A DNA stretch of 64,000 nucleotides from Marimonas arenosa (GCF_030848945.1 NZ_JANHAX010000001.1:682001-746000); one strand, 5' to 3'. Counted from the first letter of the stretch, positions 29,171 through 38,739 are shown. Translations and numbers: made by a program. The notes: a model not told the origin generated them from the sequence alone.

Positions 29171-29895
29171 GCCCTGTGCCCCAGATAGACTTCGCGGGCA
29201 CGCGGATCGGCCGAAATCGCTTCCATCGTGTCCTGCATCAGGATGCGACCCTCGTGAAACAGCGTGACCGTGCGCGAGATCATGCGGATGAACTGCATGT
29301 CATGCTCCACAACGATCAGGGCCGATGTCTTGTTGATCTCTTCGATCAGCTCCACGGTCCTGTAGGTTTCCTCGTGGGTCATGCCCGCGGCCGGCTCGTC
29401 GAGCAGCACTAGCCACGGCTCGGCGGCCACGACCATGCCCAGCTCGACCCATTGGCGCTGTCCGTGAGCCAGTTGCCCGACGAGCGTGCGGCGGATATCG
29501 CCCAACCTCAGGCGCTCGATCGTTGCGGCAGTCAGGCTGCGGGCACGAGAATCCCCGTGCCAGCGCCTGGCCGAGAGCCAGATGTTCTCTTCCACCGTCA
29601 GCCCGTCGAAGACGTTGGGCACCTGCGTCTTGATGCCGACACCGAGGCTCGCGACCTCGAACGGCTCCGCCGCGGTCATCTCCTGGCCGCGGATGATCAC
29701 GTCGCCCGAGGTCGGGGTCAGCTGCCCGGTCAGGCACTTGAAGAAGGTCGACTTGCCGGCACCGTTCGGGCCGATCAGGCAGCGCAGCTCGCGATCGAAC
29801 AAGGTGAAATCCACCTGGTCGACCGCCCGCACGCCGCCGAAATGCATGCAAAGGTCGCGGGTCTCGACAACCACCTCTCCGCGTTGGCGTGTCAT
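29167..29895 (-). CDS. LivG/UrtD-type ABC transporter ATPase
   Basis: A 242-residue ATPase of the branched-chain amino acid/urea/amide uptake class. Walker A is GPNGAGKST; the signature region LAHGQRQWVELGMVV reads L-A-H-G-Q instead of L-S-G-G-Q, as often in UrtD-like proteins; Walker B is LVLLDEPAAGMT. Four-base overlaps with the permease and the fused ATPase show tight coupling. Confidence 0.93.
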   Translation of the reverse strand: MTRQRGEVVVETRDLCMHFGGVRAVDQVDFTLFDRELRCLIGPNGAGKSTFFKCLTGQLTPTSGDVIIRGQEMTAAEPFEVASLGVGIKTQVPNVFDGLTVEENIWLSARRWHGDSRARSLTAATIERLRLGDIRRTLVGQLAHGQRQWVELGMVVAAEPWLVLLDEPAAGMTHEETYRTVELIEEINKTSALIVVEHDMQFIRMISRTVTLFHEGRILMQDTMEAISADPRAREVYLGHRA

Positions 29896-30935
29896 CGCGC
29901 GTCCTCCGCCCTGCCGCGGCGGCGCCGGCGCGACCGCACGGGTCTCTTCCGGCGGCGGCGGTTCACCCAGTCGATCACGGTCGGCGCCACCCCCTTGGGA
30001 ACCAGCAGCACGAAGACGATCAGGATGACCCCGAGAACCAGGTTGTTGTTAAGAACGCTCTGCCCGCCCAGCGCCGAGGTCAGGTAGAACAGCGCGAAGG
30101 TCGCCCCGATCGGCCCGATCAATGTCCCGCGCCCGCCGACGATCACCCAGATGATCGTCAGCGCCGCATTGTAGAGGTTGAAGACATCTGGCGTGATCCG
30201 CCCCACCCCATTGCAGAACATCACGCCGCCGACCGCCGCGATCCCGGCGCCGATGGTGAAGATGCCCAGCTTGTAGAGACGCACGTCGTACCCCAGCAAT
30301 TCCGAGCGCAACTCGTTCTCGCGGATCGAGACGCAGACGCGCCCGAACTTGGTGTTCACCAGCCAGCCGACAAAGACGTAGCACAGGATGAGCGCCGCCA
30401 TCGCGACATAGAACACCTGTTCAGGAAACAGGAAGGTGCGGGCATCCCAGGGCAGGTTGATCGGCGGAGACGACACCCCGTTGAACCCGCCGAGAAGCGC
30501 CTTGCCGATCTTGTACTCGGGGCCCGACGTGCGCCGGATCAGCGAAAAGAAGATCAGCGTCACGGTCAGCGTGATCACCCCCAGGTAGACGTCCGAGACG
30601 CGACCGAAGAAGATGAAATACCCCAGCGCCGCGGCAAAGGCCGATGTCAGGAGCACCGCGATTAGGATGGCCCAGGTGGACCCACCGATATTGATCGCCG
30701 AGATCGTGTAGACATAGGCCCCCAGCCCGAAAAAGGCGACCTGCCCGAAACACAGGATCCCGCCATACCCCCAGATCAGCGCAAGGCTGAGCGCCAGGAT
30801 CGCAAGCGCGATCGCGGTGGTGAGATTGATAATGGTGAACAGCTGCAGCACATGCGGCGCCGCGAACATGAACACGATGCCCAGCAGGGCATAGACCAGC
30901 GTCGGGCGCATCTGGCGAAGCATGGCGCTGCTCAT
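29892..30935 (-). CDS. LivM/UrtC-type ABC permease
   Basis: A 347-residue inner-membrane permease with about nine helices. GYGGILCFGQVAFFGLGAY and GRVCVSIRENELRSELLGYDV are the conserved LivM elements. The start MSSAMLRQ overlaps the LivH stop by four bases. The last 25 residues are extremely basic (RRRRKRPVRSRRRRRGRAED), an unusual cytoplasmic tail. Confidence 0.93.
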   Translation of the reverse strand: MSSAMLRQMRPTLVYALLGIVFMFAAPHVLQLFTIINLTTAIALAILALSLALIWGYGGILCFGQVAFFGLGAYVYTISAINIGGSTWAILIAVLLTSAFAAALGYFIFFGRVSDVYLGVITLTVTLIFFSLIRRTSGPEYKIGKALLGGFNGVSSPPINLPWDARTFLFPEQVFYVAMAALILCYVFVGWLVNTKFGRVCVSIRENELRSELLGYDVRLYKLGIFTIGAGIAAVGGVMFCNGVGRITPDVFNLYNAALTIIWVIVGGRGTLIGPIGATFALFYLTSALGGQSVLNNNLVLGVILIVFVLLVPKGVAPTVIDWVNRRRRKRPVRSRRRRRGRAEDAR

Positions 30936-31801
30936 AGCGATTTCCGGAAGAAGCGGCCGGTGATCCCGCGCGGCATGAGCCGCAACAGGATGATCGCGGC
31001 AAGAAGAAGCGCGATCTCGCCAAAGGTCGAGCCCGCGATGAACGAGAAGATGCCGTTGATCCCTCCCAGGAGGATGGACCCGACTGTGGTGCCGGCGAGT
31101 ATCGACGCCCCGCCCGAGATCACGGTGATGAAGGCCTTGGCGATGTAGGTCGCCCCGATGGTCGGCAGAACACCCGTCATCGGCGCCAGAAGCCCCCCGG
31201 CAAGCCCCGAGACCGCGGCGCCGAGACCGAAGGTGATCATGTAGATCCGGCTGGTCGACACGCCCAGCGACGAGGCCATCTCGGCATTCTGCATGGTGCC
31301 ACGGGCCAGCAGCCCTAGCTTGGTGTACCGCAGCGTCAGCCAGACCGCGACCAGCAGTGCGATCGTGATCAGGATGAGGAAAAGCTCGTAGCCCGACGCG
31401 GAATACGCGCCGATCCGCACCGCGCCCAGCGGCGGCGAAACGGTTGTCGCGGTCGAGGCGCCGAAGATCGACGTCACGATCCCTACCAGTAACAGCGACA
31501 GCCCCCAGGTGGCCAGCAACGTGTCCACCATTCGGCCATAGAGCCACCGGATCAGCAGGCGCTCGACGATCACCCCGATGATCCCCACGACGAGAGGCGC
31601 CAGGATCAGCATCGAGACCCAAATGTTGATACCCATGTTCGTGGCCACTACGACGGTATAGCCGCCCAGCATCAGGAACTCGCCATGGGCAAGGTTGATC
31701 ACACGCATCATCCCGAAGATGATAGCGAGTCCGAGACTGATCAGCGCCAGGTTGGCGATGACATAGATCAGCTGGAAAAGGACGGCGACGACGAGGTCCA
31801 A
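30932..31801 (-). CDS. LivH/UrtB-type ABC permease
   Basis: A 289-residue permease partner of LivM. MMRVINLAHGEFLMLGGY is the family hallmark, with about eight helices. It begins at TTG with GGAGCG upstream. A strong hairpin lies between it and the binding-protein gene, which commonly lowers permease expression relative to the binding protein. Confidence 0.93.
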   Translation of the reverse strand: MDLVVAVLFQLIYVIANLALISLGLAIIFGMMRVINLAHGEFLMLGGYTVVVATNMGINIWVSMLILAPLVVGIIGVIVERLLIRWLYGRMVDTLLATWGLSLLLVGIVTSIFGASTATTVSPPLGAVRIGAYSASGYELFLILITIALLVAVWLTLRYTKLGLLARGTMQNAEMASSLGVSTSRIYMITFGLGAAVSGLAGGLLAPMTGVLPTIGATYIAKAFITVISGGASILAGTTVGSILLGGINGIFSFIAGSTFGEIALLLAAIILLRLMPRGITGRFFRKSL

Positions 31802-31825
31802 GAAAGGCGCTCCGAGGAAAGCTGG

Positions 31826-31849
31826 GGGTCCAGCCCGAAAGCTGGACCC
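31826..31849 (-). promoter_or_regulatory. Perfect 9-bp hairpin between binding-protein and permease genes
   Basis: GGGTCCAGC and GCTGGACCC with loop CCGAAA, eight bases after the binding-protein stop. No T-run, so it fits an mRNA-stabilising or partial-attenuation role rather than full termination. Confidence 0.65.
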
Positions 31850-31857
31850 GAGGTCGG

Positions 31858-33105
31858 TTACTCGATCCCGGCCGCGGCCAGGCCGTTTTCGAACAGGAAG
31901 GTGGACTGATCGGGATTGGCGACCAGGTCACATACCAGTTGCGTATCCGCCGGCGGCTGGTCCGTAAAGGATTCCACGATGTTCCAGGTCTGGTCCTTCA
32001 GTTCGCTGATGTAGACGTTCATGTTGCAGTGGTTCGTCTGGGCATCGATCGTCACCGCCCCGGACGGACCGTTGTAGGTCAGCCCCGAGCGCAGCGCCTC
32101 GATCACCGGATCACGGTCCGGGGTGCCGGCCATCTTGACCGCTTCGGCCCAGAGCATCGCGCCCTCGTAGGACCGGACCGCCAGTTCGTTCATGACCGGA
32201 CGATCGGCGCCCAGCCGCGCTTCGAGACGCTGCAGGAACTCCGTGTTGACGGCGTTGTCCGCGCCTTCGAAATACGAGTAGGAGGCTATGATACCGTCGC
32301 CTTCTTCGGCCGAGATCAGCTTCTGTTCGTTGCCGACGCCGAAGGTGGTCGAGGCGATCGGGATCTCCTTCATCATGCCGGCCGCCGCGTACTGGCGGTA
32401 GAACGACACATGCGCGCCGCCGACCAGGGCCGAGATGACGAAATCGGGCTTCGCGGTCTGGATCTTGTTGATGGTCGGGCCGAAATTGGTCACGTCCAGC
32501 GGGAAGAACTCCACGTCCAGCGTCTCTCCACCGTTCTCCGCCACGAACTTTTGCATCCACTGCGCGGTGATCTGTCCATAGTTGTAGTCGGCCGCGACGA
32601 TGTAGACCTTCTTGCCCCACTTGTTCATCGCGTAGGGCACCACCTTGGCCACCGTCTGCGCCGGGGTCGAGCCGGTGCAGAAGCAGTTGTAGTCGCAGAC
32701 GCCTCCCTCGTACTGGGTGTTGTAGAAATAGAGCGTCTTGAAGCGCGCCAGCGTAGGGCGGATTGCTTCGCGGCTGGCCGAGGTGATACCCGCATGCACC
32801 GTGTGAGCCCGGTCGCCCGCCGCGGCCTGGGTGGCATATTGCGTGTAGAACTGGATCGTCGACTGTGCGTCGTACAGCTTCAGCTCGACCTCGCGGCCCA
32901 GAAGGCCACCGGCGGCGTTGATGTCGTCAATCGCCATCTTGGTAGTCTCGGCCATGGGCGCGCCATAGATGTCCAGCCCCCCCGAAAGGTCGAGGATCGA
33001 CGCGAAAATGATCTTGTCGCTGCCTTGTGCACGGCCGATGATCGGGGCCGACGACAAGGCCAGTGCCGAGGACCCGGCCAGAAAACTCCTACGCGAAAAA
33101 GTCAT
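31858..33105 (-). CDS. Amide/urea-type ABC substrate-binding protein
   Basis: A 415-residue periplasmic binding protein of the UrtA/FmdD class. It carries a twin-arginine leader (FSRRSFLAGSSALALSSAP) with cleavage near RAQG. FASILDLSGGLDIYG, DDINAAGGLLGREVEL and NCFCTGSTPAQTV are typical of the amide/urea branch of this family. First gene of the transport operon; AGGAG lies seven bases before the ATG. The amidase, formamidase and nitrilase neighbours support an amide substrate. Confidence 0.9.
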   Translation of the reverse strand: MTFSRRSFLAGSSALALSSAPIIGRAQGSDKIIFASILDLSGGLDIYGAPMAETTKMAIDDINAAGGLLGREVELKLYDAQSTIQFYTQYATQAAAGDRAHTVHAGITSASREAIRPTLARFKTLYFYNTQYEGGVCDYNCFCTGSTPAQTVAKVVPYAMNKWGKKVYIVAADYNYGQITAQWMQKFVAENGGETLDVEFFPLDVTNFGPTINKIQTAKPDFVISALVGGAHVSFYRQYAAAGMMKEIPIASTTFGVGNEQKLISAEEGDGIIASYSYFEGADNAVNTEFLQRLEARLGADRPVMNELAVRSYEGAMLWAEAVKMAGTPDRDPVIEALRSGLTYNGPSGAVTIDAQTNHCNMNVYISELKDQTWNIVESFTDQPPADTQLVCDLVANPDQSTFLFENGLAAAGIE

Positions 33106-33162
33106 GTCTTTTCTCCTGTTGGGTTAGGTACTTCGCGGATCGCGCATCGCGCATTGATCGCT

Positions 33163-34800
33163 TCAGTCCTTGGTTTCAGACGTTGAGCCGTCCGTTTCTT
33201 CCTTGCGGGTCTCCCCGCGACTTCTGCGATCCAGCTGCGAGGTCACGCCGCGCACGCCGTCGCCGATATTCATCCCCACTTCCTCGCCCAGTCGCTGGAC
33301 CGCGGGAAGCTGCAACGCCATGGACAAGACGCCATCGACCAGCTGGTTGACGGTGCTGCCATCGCCCCCGCCCGCTCCATCGCCAGTCGCGCCACCGCCC
33401 CGGCCGACGCCGGTGATGTGGTTGATGCGGATGCTTTCGATCTTCTCGGCGGGTTTCAGCATGCGTTCCACCACCTCGGGCAGGGTCTTGATGCGGGCCT
33501 CGTCCAGTTTCATCGACATCAGGTCCGCGCTTTGCGCGTTCTCGGCCTCGATCACCGCCGCGCGGCCCTGGGCCTCTGCCAACAGCTTGGCCTTCTGCGC
33601 CTCGGCCCGTTCGAGCATCGCCTTCGCCTCGGCCTCGGCCATCGCCAGGATCGTGCCCACCTCCGATTTCACGCGGGTATCGTCCACCTCGGCCTGTTCG
33701 GTCGCCCGGATAAGGGCAAGAACCTTGTCGCGGTCCGCGGCTGCCTGCTCGCGGATCGTGCGCACCTTCTCCTCGGCCTCCGCCCCGGCGGCGGTGGCGG
33801 CAATCGCCTCGGCCTCGGCATGGGCTTCCTCGACCCGCTTGGCCGCCAGGCGCACGGTGTTCTCGGTCTTGGCCAGCGCCGTGGCCAGCTCGGCCGCCAG
33901 GCTCTGTTCCCGCAATTCCCGGTCCTTCTGGATCTCGGTCAGCCGCACCTCGCGTTCGCGCGCGATCCGCGCCGCCTCGCGCCGCTTTTCCGACGTCGCC
34001 TGCTCTTCCGCCGTCTCCGCCATCGAGCGCGACCGCGCGATCTCGATCTCGCGCTGCTGGGTGATCATGGCTTCCTCTTCCTCGCGGGAAATGGTCAGCT
34101 TGCGCTTGGTCGCATCCAGCTGGCTCTGGCGCACCGCGACCTCGGCATCGGATTCAATGACGGCACGCTCCTTCTTGTTCACCGCGATGATTTCGGCAAG
34201 TCGCCGCATCCCCAAGGCGTTGAAGGCGTTGTTTTCATCCAGGGCGTGAAACGGCGTTTGGTCGATCCGGGTCAGGGACACCGATTCCAGCAAGAGACCG
34301 TTCTGAGCCAGGTTGTCAGCCAGTACCTCCGACACCTCGCGTGCGAAACCGGCCCGGTTATCCTGCAACTCGTCCATGGTATAGCGGGCCGCCACCGATA
34401 GCATCGCGTCGACCAACTTGCCTTCCAGGGTTTCAGCCAGATCGGCCGAGCGGAACGATTTGCCCGCCAAGGCCTGCGCAGCGGTAGCAACGCCTTCGTC
34501 AGTCGCGCGGACGCGAACATAGAATTCTGCACCCACATCGACGCGCAAGCGATCCTTGGTGATGATGGATTTCGGACCTAGCCGCTCGATCTCTAGCTTG
34601 GTGGTCCGCATGTTCACTTCGGCAACCTTGTGCAGGAACGGCAGCGCAATGCAGCCCCCATCGAGTACCACCCGCTGGCCGCCGGCCCCTGTCCGAACCA
34701 AGCTGATTTCCCGTGTTGCCTTGCGGTAATACCGGTTCAGAAACAGAATGATCAGGATCGCTGCGACAACAATAACGACGAGAGTCACAAACACCGCCAT
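33163..34800 (-). CDS. Flotillin-like SPFH protein
   Basis: A 545-residue membrane-scaffold protein. N-terminal helix (VFVTLVVIVVAAILIILFL), an SPFH/PHB domain to about residue 200, a long Glu/Ala/Arg coiled coil (about 230-430) and a Gly-rich C-terminal tail. Start at MAVFVTL, supported by AAGGGGG. Flotillins organise membrane microdomains; a link with the transporter just downstream is only positional. Confidence 0.9.
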   Translation of the reverse strand: MAVFVTLVVIVVAAILIILFLNRYYRKATREISLVRTGAGGQRVVLDGGCIALPFLHKVAEVNMRTTKLEIERLGPKSIITKDRLRVDVGAEFYVRVRATDEGVATAAQALAGKSFRSADLAETLEGKLVDAMLSVAARYTMDELQDNRAGFAREVSEVLADNLAQNGLLLESVSLTRIDQTPFHALDENNAFNALGMRRLAEIIAVNKKERAVIESDAEVAVRQSQLDATKRKLTISREEEEAMITQQREIEIARSRSMAETAEEQATSEKRREAARIAREREVRLTEIQKDRELREQSLAAELATALAKTENTVRLAAKRVEEAHAEAEAIAATAAGAEAEEKVRTIREQAAADRDKVLALIRATEQAEVDDTRVKSEVGTILAMAEAEAKAMLERAEAQKAKLLAEAQGRAAVIEAENAQSADLMSMKLDEARIKTLPEVVERMLKPAEKIESIRINHITGVGRGGGATGDGAGGGDGSTVNQLVDGVLSMALQLPAVQRLGEEVGMNIGDGVRGVTSQLDRRSRGETRKEETDGSTSETKD

Positions 34801-35108
34801 CACGTCCACCCCCTTGTCTTCAAATGGAGCGCGCGGCAGCACACACCCCGACTGGACCTATCGAAACTCGCCACAACAATTTTTTATCTCTGCAAGATGA
34901 CCCAGCGTAAGCGTCGAGTCGAAAACCTGTCAACTGAGTTGATCAAACGACGTGCGGTCACGGCCAAAGCAAGAGGTTCGCAAAGAACGAAAAAACCTTT
35001 TTTCGCCTGATATTTAGGCGCGAATGCGCGTGACGGCTCCAATTCGTTCATTCCGCGAATACCGTAGCGTCGCCCCCGACCCTCGGGTCCGCACCGCAGC
35101 GTGCGGCG
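34801..35108. other. Intergenic region, nothing recognised
   Basis: About 300 bases with an A/T-rich centre, between the flotillin start and the end of the pyroglutamyl-peptidase-like gene. It probably holds the flotillin promoter. No convincing small frame or hairpin was seen. Confidence 0.4.
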
Positions 35109-35747
35109 TCAGGCGGCGTCCAGCCCGACACGCAGGGCCTCGACCATGTCATCGAGGCACATCGAGGCCACGTCGGCGCGCTGGTGCATCTCGAGCCGGC
35201 CGTCCTCTGCCACCTGGTCCAACATCTCGGCCACCTGGCGCGGCAGGTATGGCAGGTGAACGAAACCCGCGGTGGTGTCGGGATGCCGCTGCGCGCAATG
35301 ATGCAGGGCGATGTAGAGCGTCGCGTTGCACAGATAGGTCCCCGCGCTGCCGGACTGGCGACAGGGCAGCCCCACGGCTCGAATGGCCGTTTGCATAGCA
35401 TCGGCACGCAGGGTCGAAAGATAGCCGTCCGGTCCGTTCTCGACCACCCTGCCGTTCTGGCGATGCCCGGCGTTGTCCGGCAATTCGAACCAAGACCAGT
35501 TCGCCGCCATACGCTCGATGCGGATCATCGGCTCCCCTGGCCAGAGCCCTAGCGAAACGACTTTCCTCGGGCGCAGGTCATCGATCAACTCGGGCAGCAC
35601 GCGGCCGACCCGGCGGAACTCGACCGGCAGGCTGTAGCCTTTAACCGCCATGCTGCCGATCCGCATTCCCTCGAGCGCCTGCGCTACCAATTCCGAGGGA
35701 TTGGCGCTGCGTCCGGCGTAGCTCTGGAATCCCGTGACCAGTATCAT
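35109..35747 (-). CDS. pcp: Pyroglutamyl-peptidase I family protein (C15)
   Basis: A 212-residue cytoplasmic cysteine peptidase-like protein that would remove N-terminal pyroglutamate or open a cyclic amide. MILVTGFQSYAG and NPSELVAQAL open the fold; the catalytic set is Glu in PGEPMIRIERMA, Cys in GTYLCNATLY and His in GFVHLPYLP. Start at the second ATG, since GAGG lies nine bases upstream. The normal family start (ILVTGFxPFGG) is slightly changed. Confidence 0.85.
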   Translation of the reverse strand: MILVTGFQSYAGRSANPSELVAQALEGMRIGSMAVKGYSLPVEFRRVGRVLPELIDDLRPRKVVSLGLWPGEPMIRIERMAANWSWFELPDNAGHRQNGRVVENGPDGYLSTLRADAMQTAIRAVGLPCRQSGSAGTYLCNATLYIALHHCAQRHPDTTAGFVHLPYLPRQVAEMLDQVAEDGRLEMHQRADVASMCLDDMVEALRVGLDAA

Positions 35748-35811
35748 ATCCGTTTTCCTCATCCAGTGGGCCGCGCGGTCTGCCTTGGTGTCGTCGCAAC
35801 CGGGCGCACCG

Positions 35812-36690
35812 CTAGAACCATCCCCGCTTCGCGCCGGAACCTAGCATCTCACCGTAGACGTCTGTGCGTCGGTCCCGAAGCACCTGGTTGAAATCGTTCC
35901 AATTGCGCTCGCGCCGCGCATCCGCGACGTTGAGATCGGCATAGAGGATCTCCTCCTCCGTCGCGCTGGCCGGGCCTGCAACCGGCCAGCCGGCATGATT
36001 CGTGATCAGGCTCTGGCCGATAAATGGCTGCCCGCGTTCCGTTCCCACCCGGTCCGCCGCCGCCACGAAGACCGAGTTGGCATGCGACGCGCCCATCACC
36101 AGAATGTTTGCCATCGCGTCGCGCTCCAGGTCCTGCTCCGGCATCGGCACCCAGTTTGTCGGGATGCACACGATATCCGCCCCCTGCAAGGCGCACAGCC
36201 GAAAGCTCTCGGGAAACCAAGCATCATAGCAGATCATCATGCCGATTCGTCCGATCGGGGTGTGGAACACCGGGAACCCCAAGTTGCCGGGCTCGAAGAA
36301 CAGGTTTTCCTCGTTCCAGAGATGGTTCTTTCGAAACGTGCCTATATGGCCATGTGGCCCGATCAGGACTGCCGCGTTGTAAAGGGCATCGCCCTCGCGT
36401 TCCGACAGGCCCGCGACGAGCCAAATACCCCGACGCACCGCAACCTCGGCCCAAGCATCGCAGGTCGGCCCGTCGGGCACTGTCTCGGCCAAGGAAAAGG
36501 CTTCCTCGCGGGTTTCGAAGACATAGCCGCTGTTGGCCAGTTCGGGCAGCACAACCAGATGGGCGCCATTGTCCGCCGCAGTCTCGATCCGTTCAACGCT
36601 GCGACGGATGTTTCGCGCTTTTTCTCCGATGACGGGCTCCATCTGGACACAGGCGACACGAACCAAGGCTTCGTTACGTTGCTTTTCCAT
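35812..36690 (-). CDS. Carbon-nitrogen hydrolase (nitrilase superfamily)
   Basis: A 292-residue enzyme with the Glu-Lys-Cys triad: LPELANSGY, FRKNHLW and MMICYDAWFPE. Hydrolyses a nitrile, amide or N-carbamoyl compound. The C-terminal part (NDFNQVLRDRRTDVYGEM) resembles the nitrilase/N-carbamoyl branch. It is the first minus-strand gene of the amide block, starting about 20 bases from MITE copy 2, so its native promoter may have been replaced. Confidence 0.9.
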   Translation of the reverse strand: MEKQRNEALVRVACVQMEPVIGEKARNIRRSVERIETAADNGAHLVVLPELANSGYVFETREEAFSLAETVPDGPTCDAWAEVAVRRGIWLVAGLSEREGDALYNAAVLIGPHGHIGTFRKNHLWNEENLFFEPGNLGFPVFHTPIGRIGMMICYDAWFPESFRLCALQGADIVCIPTNWVPMPEQDLERDAMANILVMGASHANSVFVAAADRVGTERGQPFIGQSLITNHAGWPVAGPASATEEEILYADLNVADARRERNWNDFNQVLRDRRTDVYGEMLGSGAKRGWF

Positions 36691-36709
36691 CCTCTTCCTC
36701 TTTCGCGCG

Positions 36710-36870
36710 GGTGATGTCAGATTAACCGCATCTGGCCAAACTTCCCTACCCTCTCACTTGATAAGAGGACGCAAAAAGCTGTTCTGTAAAGGAAAAGACC
36801 TTTCAGAGCGGCGCCACGCAGAAGAAACAAGCTCAAGTAGCCTAACAAACCGATTTTAGCTAACAAGACC
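36710..36870. mobile_element. 161-bp MITE, copy 2
   Basis: Same length and interior as the copy at 21140-21300. Left end GGTGATGTCAGATTAAC is intact; the right end (TTTTAGCTAACAAGACC) has drifted. No gene inside. It lies immediately upstream of the nitrilase-family gene and closes the amide block on the right. Confidence 0.85.
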
Positions 36871-37343
36871 GCTGAAACATCCAAGCCCTATCGGCAAGGT
36901 TTTTTTCCAAAGTAGTCAGCCGCCCCCGCCGCCCCTAGCAGGACCAGCGCAACGATCAGGGCGAATACCCGAAAAGCAGTTGGCAGTACGCAACCCTTTG
37001 TTACGAGGTCATGCTACCTGATCTGCGCCGGGGGGGCATCCACCCCATCTGCTTAGCGGTCATTCTAAGCGACCACAGCGAACAGCGGCTGTGAGCCCAT
37101 AGGAGACCTCTTAATCTTTCGCTGCGCGCGCTCGCAGCACAAAAATCGCCGCATGTGCACAAGCCTCATCGCTGCCATGCGGCGGTATGACCGGCCATCG
37201 ATGCGCCGCGCAGCGAAGATGGAGTTTGCAATTTGCGGGTCCCGGACAAACTGACAATCCGCTGCGTTTGAGCGGGAAAGACATGTGGTGCACGAGGCAG
37301 AACCTATTCCACGTTGCACGCGATGACACACTTGCAACGGCTC
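36871..37343. other. Intergenic region with relics
   Basis: No credible gene. A minus-strand stretch near 36895-36990 would read TAFRVFALIVALVLLGAAG and YFGKKPCR, a single membrane helix, but has no start codon, so it may be a gene remnant cut by the MITE. The part from 37050 shows degenerate repeat-like sequence of the kind found in other gaps of the window. Confidence 0.4.
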
Positions 37344-38210
37344 TCAGGATTGCCTCACATCCACACTAACCTCCATCGAAAAAAGGTCGGCGGATCTTCC
37401 ATGGAAGCTGCCGGATACCGGGGCAACCTGCTCGATCCTGCGCGCCACGGCGACAGGAATGAGGTTGGTGGAGCCAACCGATCTGTTGGTCGGGTCGAAC
37501 GATATCCAGCCGGCCCCGGGAACGAACGCCTCGACCCAGGCATGCGTTGAGCCAGCATCTGCGGAGCCGATTTCGCCTCCGGACGGATTGAAAAGGTATC
37601 CTGAAACGATCCTCGCGCCGAAGCCAAGCGTCCGGACCGCTTCGGCGAAGAGAACTGCGAAATCGCGACACGAGCCCCACCCCCGGTCGAGGGTTTCCAG
37701 CGGTCCTTGTGTGCCCTCGGTCTCTCGGCTTTGGTACGAAATCTGAGCGGTGACACCATTGCTGATGTCCTTCAGAAGGGAAAGCGTGTCGGTCGGCCGT
37801 CCCATGACGAATGCTTCGACCCAATGGGGTAGCCGTCCCGCATTGTCGGCATATTGTGGCTTGACCAAATTCCCGAGGTCGGTCCGGTCATCGACTGTGT
37901 AGGGAAACGGATAAGACGCGGCGTAGGCGGCGATCGGGAAGACCGGCCACATGGGGGCGCGCAGGTCCACCTGCACGGTCGACCGGATCGAAAGCGACTC
38001 TGCCATCGCGTCGAACTGTGCCGTCGCGATCGCGTTGCCGGCCACGTCGTGAGACCAGTCGATGCGCGCTTCGGGACTGATCTCCAGATCGAAGGACGTG
38101 AGGCTGAGATCCGGGGTTTCCCGCGGACGCAACATCAGCCGATGCGGCCCGAGCGAAACCTCGGTGCGATACCGATAGCTAGTCTCGTGGGTGATCGTGA
38201 CGGATGGCAT
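37344..38210 (-). CDS. Transglutaminase-like protein 1
   Basis: A 288-residue protein of the bacterial transglutaminase-like family. An N-terminal beta domain (SVTITHETSYRYRTEVSLGPHRLMLRP) precedes the catalytic core with Cys in RGWGSCRDFAVLF, His in STHAWVEAFVPG and Asp in WISFDPTN, so the triad is complete. No signal peptide. Start at MPSVTITHE; the longer frame overlaps the zinc-ribbon gene. Second homologue at 39418-40254. Confidence 0.88.
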   Translation of the reverse strand: MPSVTITHETSYRYRTEVSLGPHRLMLRPRETPDLSLTSFDLEISPEARIDWSHDVAGNAIATAQFDAMAESLSIRSTVQVDLRAPMWPVFPIAAYAASYPFPYTVDDRTDLGNLVKPQYADNAGRLPHWVEAFVMGRPTDTLSLLKDISNGVTAQISYQSRETEGTQGPLETLDRGWGSCRDFAVLFAEAVRTLGFGARIVSGYLFNPSGGEIGSADAGSTHAWVEAFVPGAGWISFDPTNRSVGSTNLIPVAVARRIEQVAPVSGSFHGRSADLFSMEVSVDVRQS

Positions 38211-38218
38211 CGGCGCGC

Positions 38219-38428
38219 CTACGACAAAGGACCGCCGGAACGGCGGCGCCCGTGTCCACCACCCTCGGAGATCGCCGCGCGCCAGACGGAAGAAGCCTTG
38301 CAGCGCGAACATACACGCTCACCGAACCCCTCGCTCCAGAAGGGTGACCGGCACTTCAGGCAGACGCGCTCGGCGGCTATGTCGGCCGCTGCGCTCACAA
38401 TCTGGACTTCCGCATACGCTGATTTCAT
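38219..38428 (-). CDS. Small zinc-ribbon protein
   Basis: 69 residues with CLKCRSPFWSEGFGERVCSRC, two CxxC pairs 14 apart, a compact zinc ribbon. GGAGCG precedes the ATG. The gene lies between a 102-residue protein and transglutaminase-like protein 1 with nearly no spacing. Similar tiny ribbons occur in Rhizobiales and Rhodobacterales, with unknown function. Confidence 0.75.
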   Translation of the reverse strand: MKSAYAEVQIVSAAADIAAERVCLKCRSPFWSEGFGERVCSRCKASSVWRAAISEGGGHGRRRSGGPLS

Positions 38429-38430
38429 CG

Positions 38431-38739
38431 TCACTTGCGCTCCTCACGCTTCCGCAGCCGCTCCATGTCTCCAATGGCCCGCCTGATCAGTTTCTGAATT
38501 CGTTCATCGCAGGCCGCCGGTGTCGCCGCATATTGTTCGAGAAGGAACCGCCACTTCTCCATCACTTGTACCCATGTCCGCGCCGGTTCCGCAAACATCT
38601 GGTCTTCGAGGCTACCGAGATGCGGTTGCGCCGAGGGCACCAAACACGGGGCGTCGTTCGCAGGTCGCCGCCGCATCTCCGTCTCAAGTCGACCGGCCAC
38701 AGTCCTGCGACCGTCAAGATCGATCAGGTCAACCGTCAT
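38431..38739 (-). CDS. Hypothetical protein, 102 residues
   Basis: Soluble, helical, charged protein beginning MTVDLIDLDGRRT with GGGAG seven bases upstream. The C-terminal half (TWVQVMEKWRFLLEQY, IQKLIRRAIGDMERL) looks like a helical hairpin. Not recognised. Tightly packed with the zinc-ribbon gene. Confidence 0.65.
   Translation of the reverse strand: MTVDLIDLDGRRTVAGRLETEMRRRPANDAPCLVPSAQPHLGSLEDQMFAEPARTWVQVMEKWRFLLEQYAATPAACDERIQKLIRRAIGDMERLRKREERK

Noticed and set aside
30936..31931. Extension of the LivM frame upstream into LivH
   Set aside because: The extended translation is a wrong-frame reading of LivH; the overlapping ATG at 30935 is the true start.
36895..37010. Small membrane peptide on the minus strand
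   Set aside because: The hydrophobic reading is suggestive but has no ATG, GTG or TTG start with a ribosome site; kept only as a relic note.
37065..37337. 90-codon minus-strand frame
   Set aside because: Cys/Arg-rich chance frame in a repeat-like gap, without start context.
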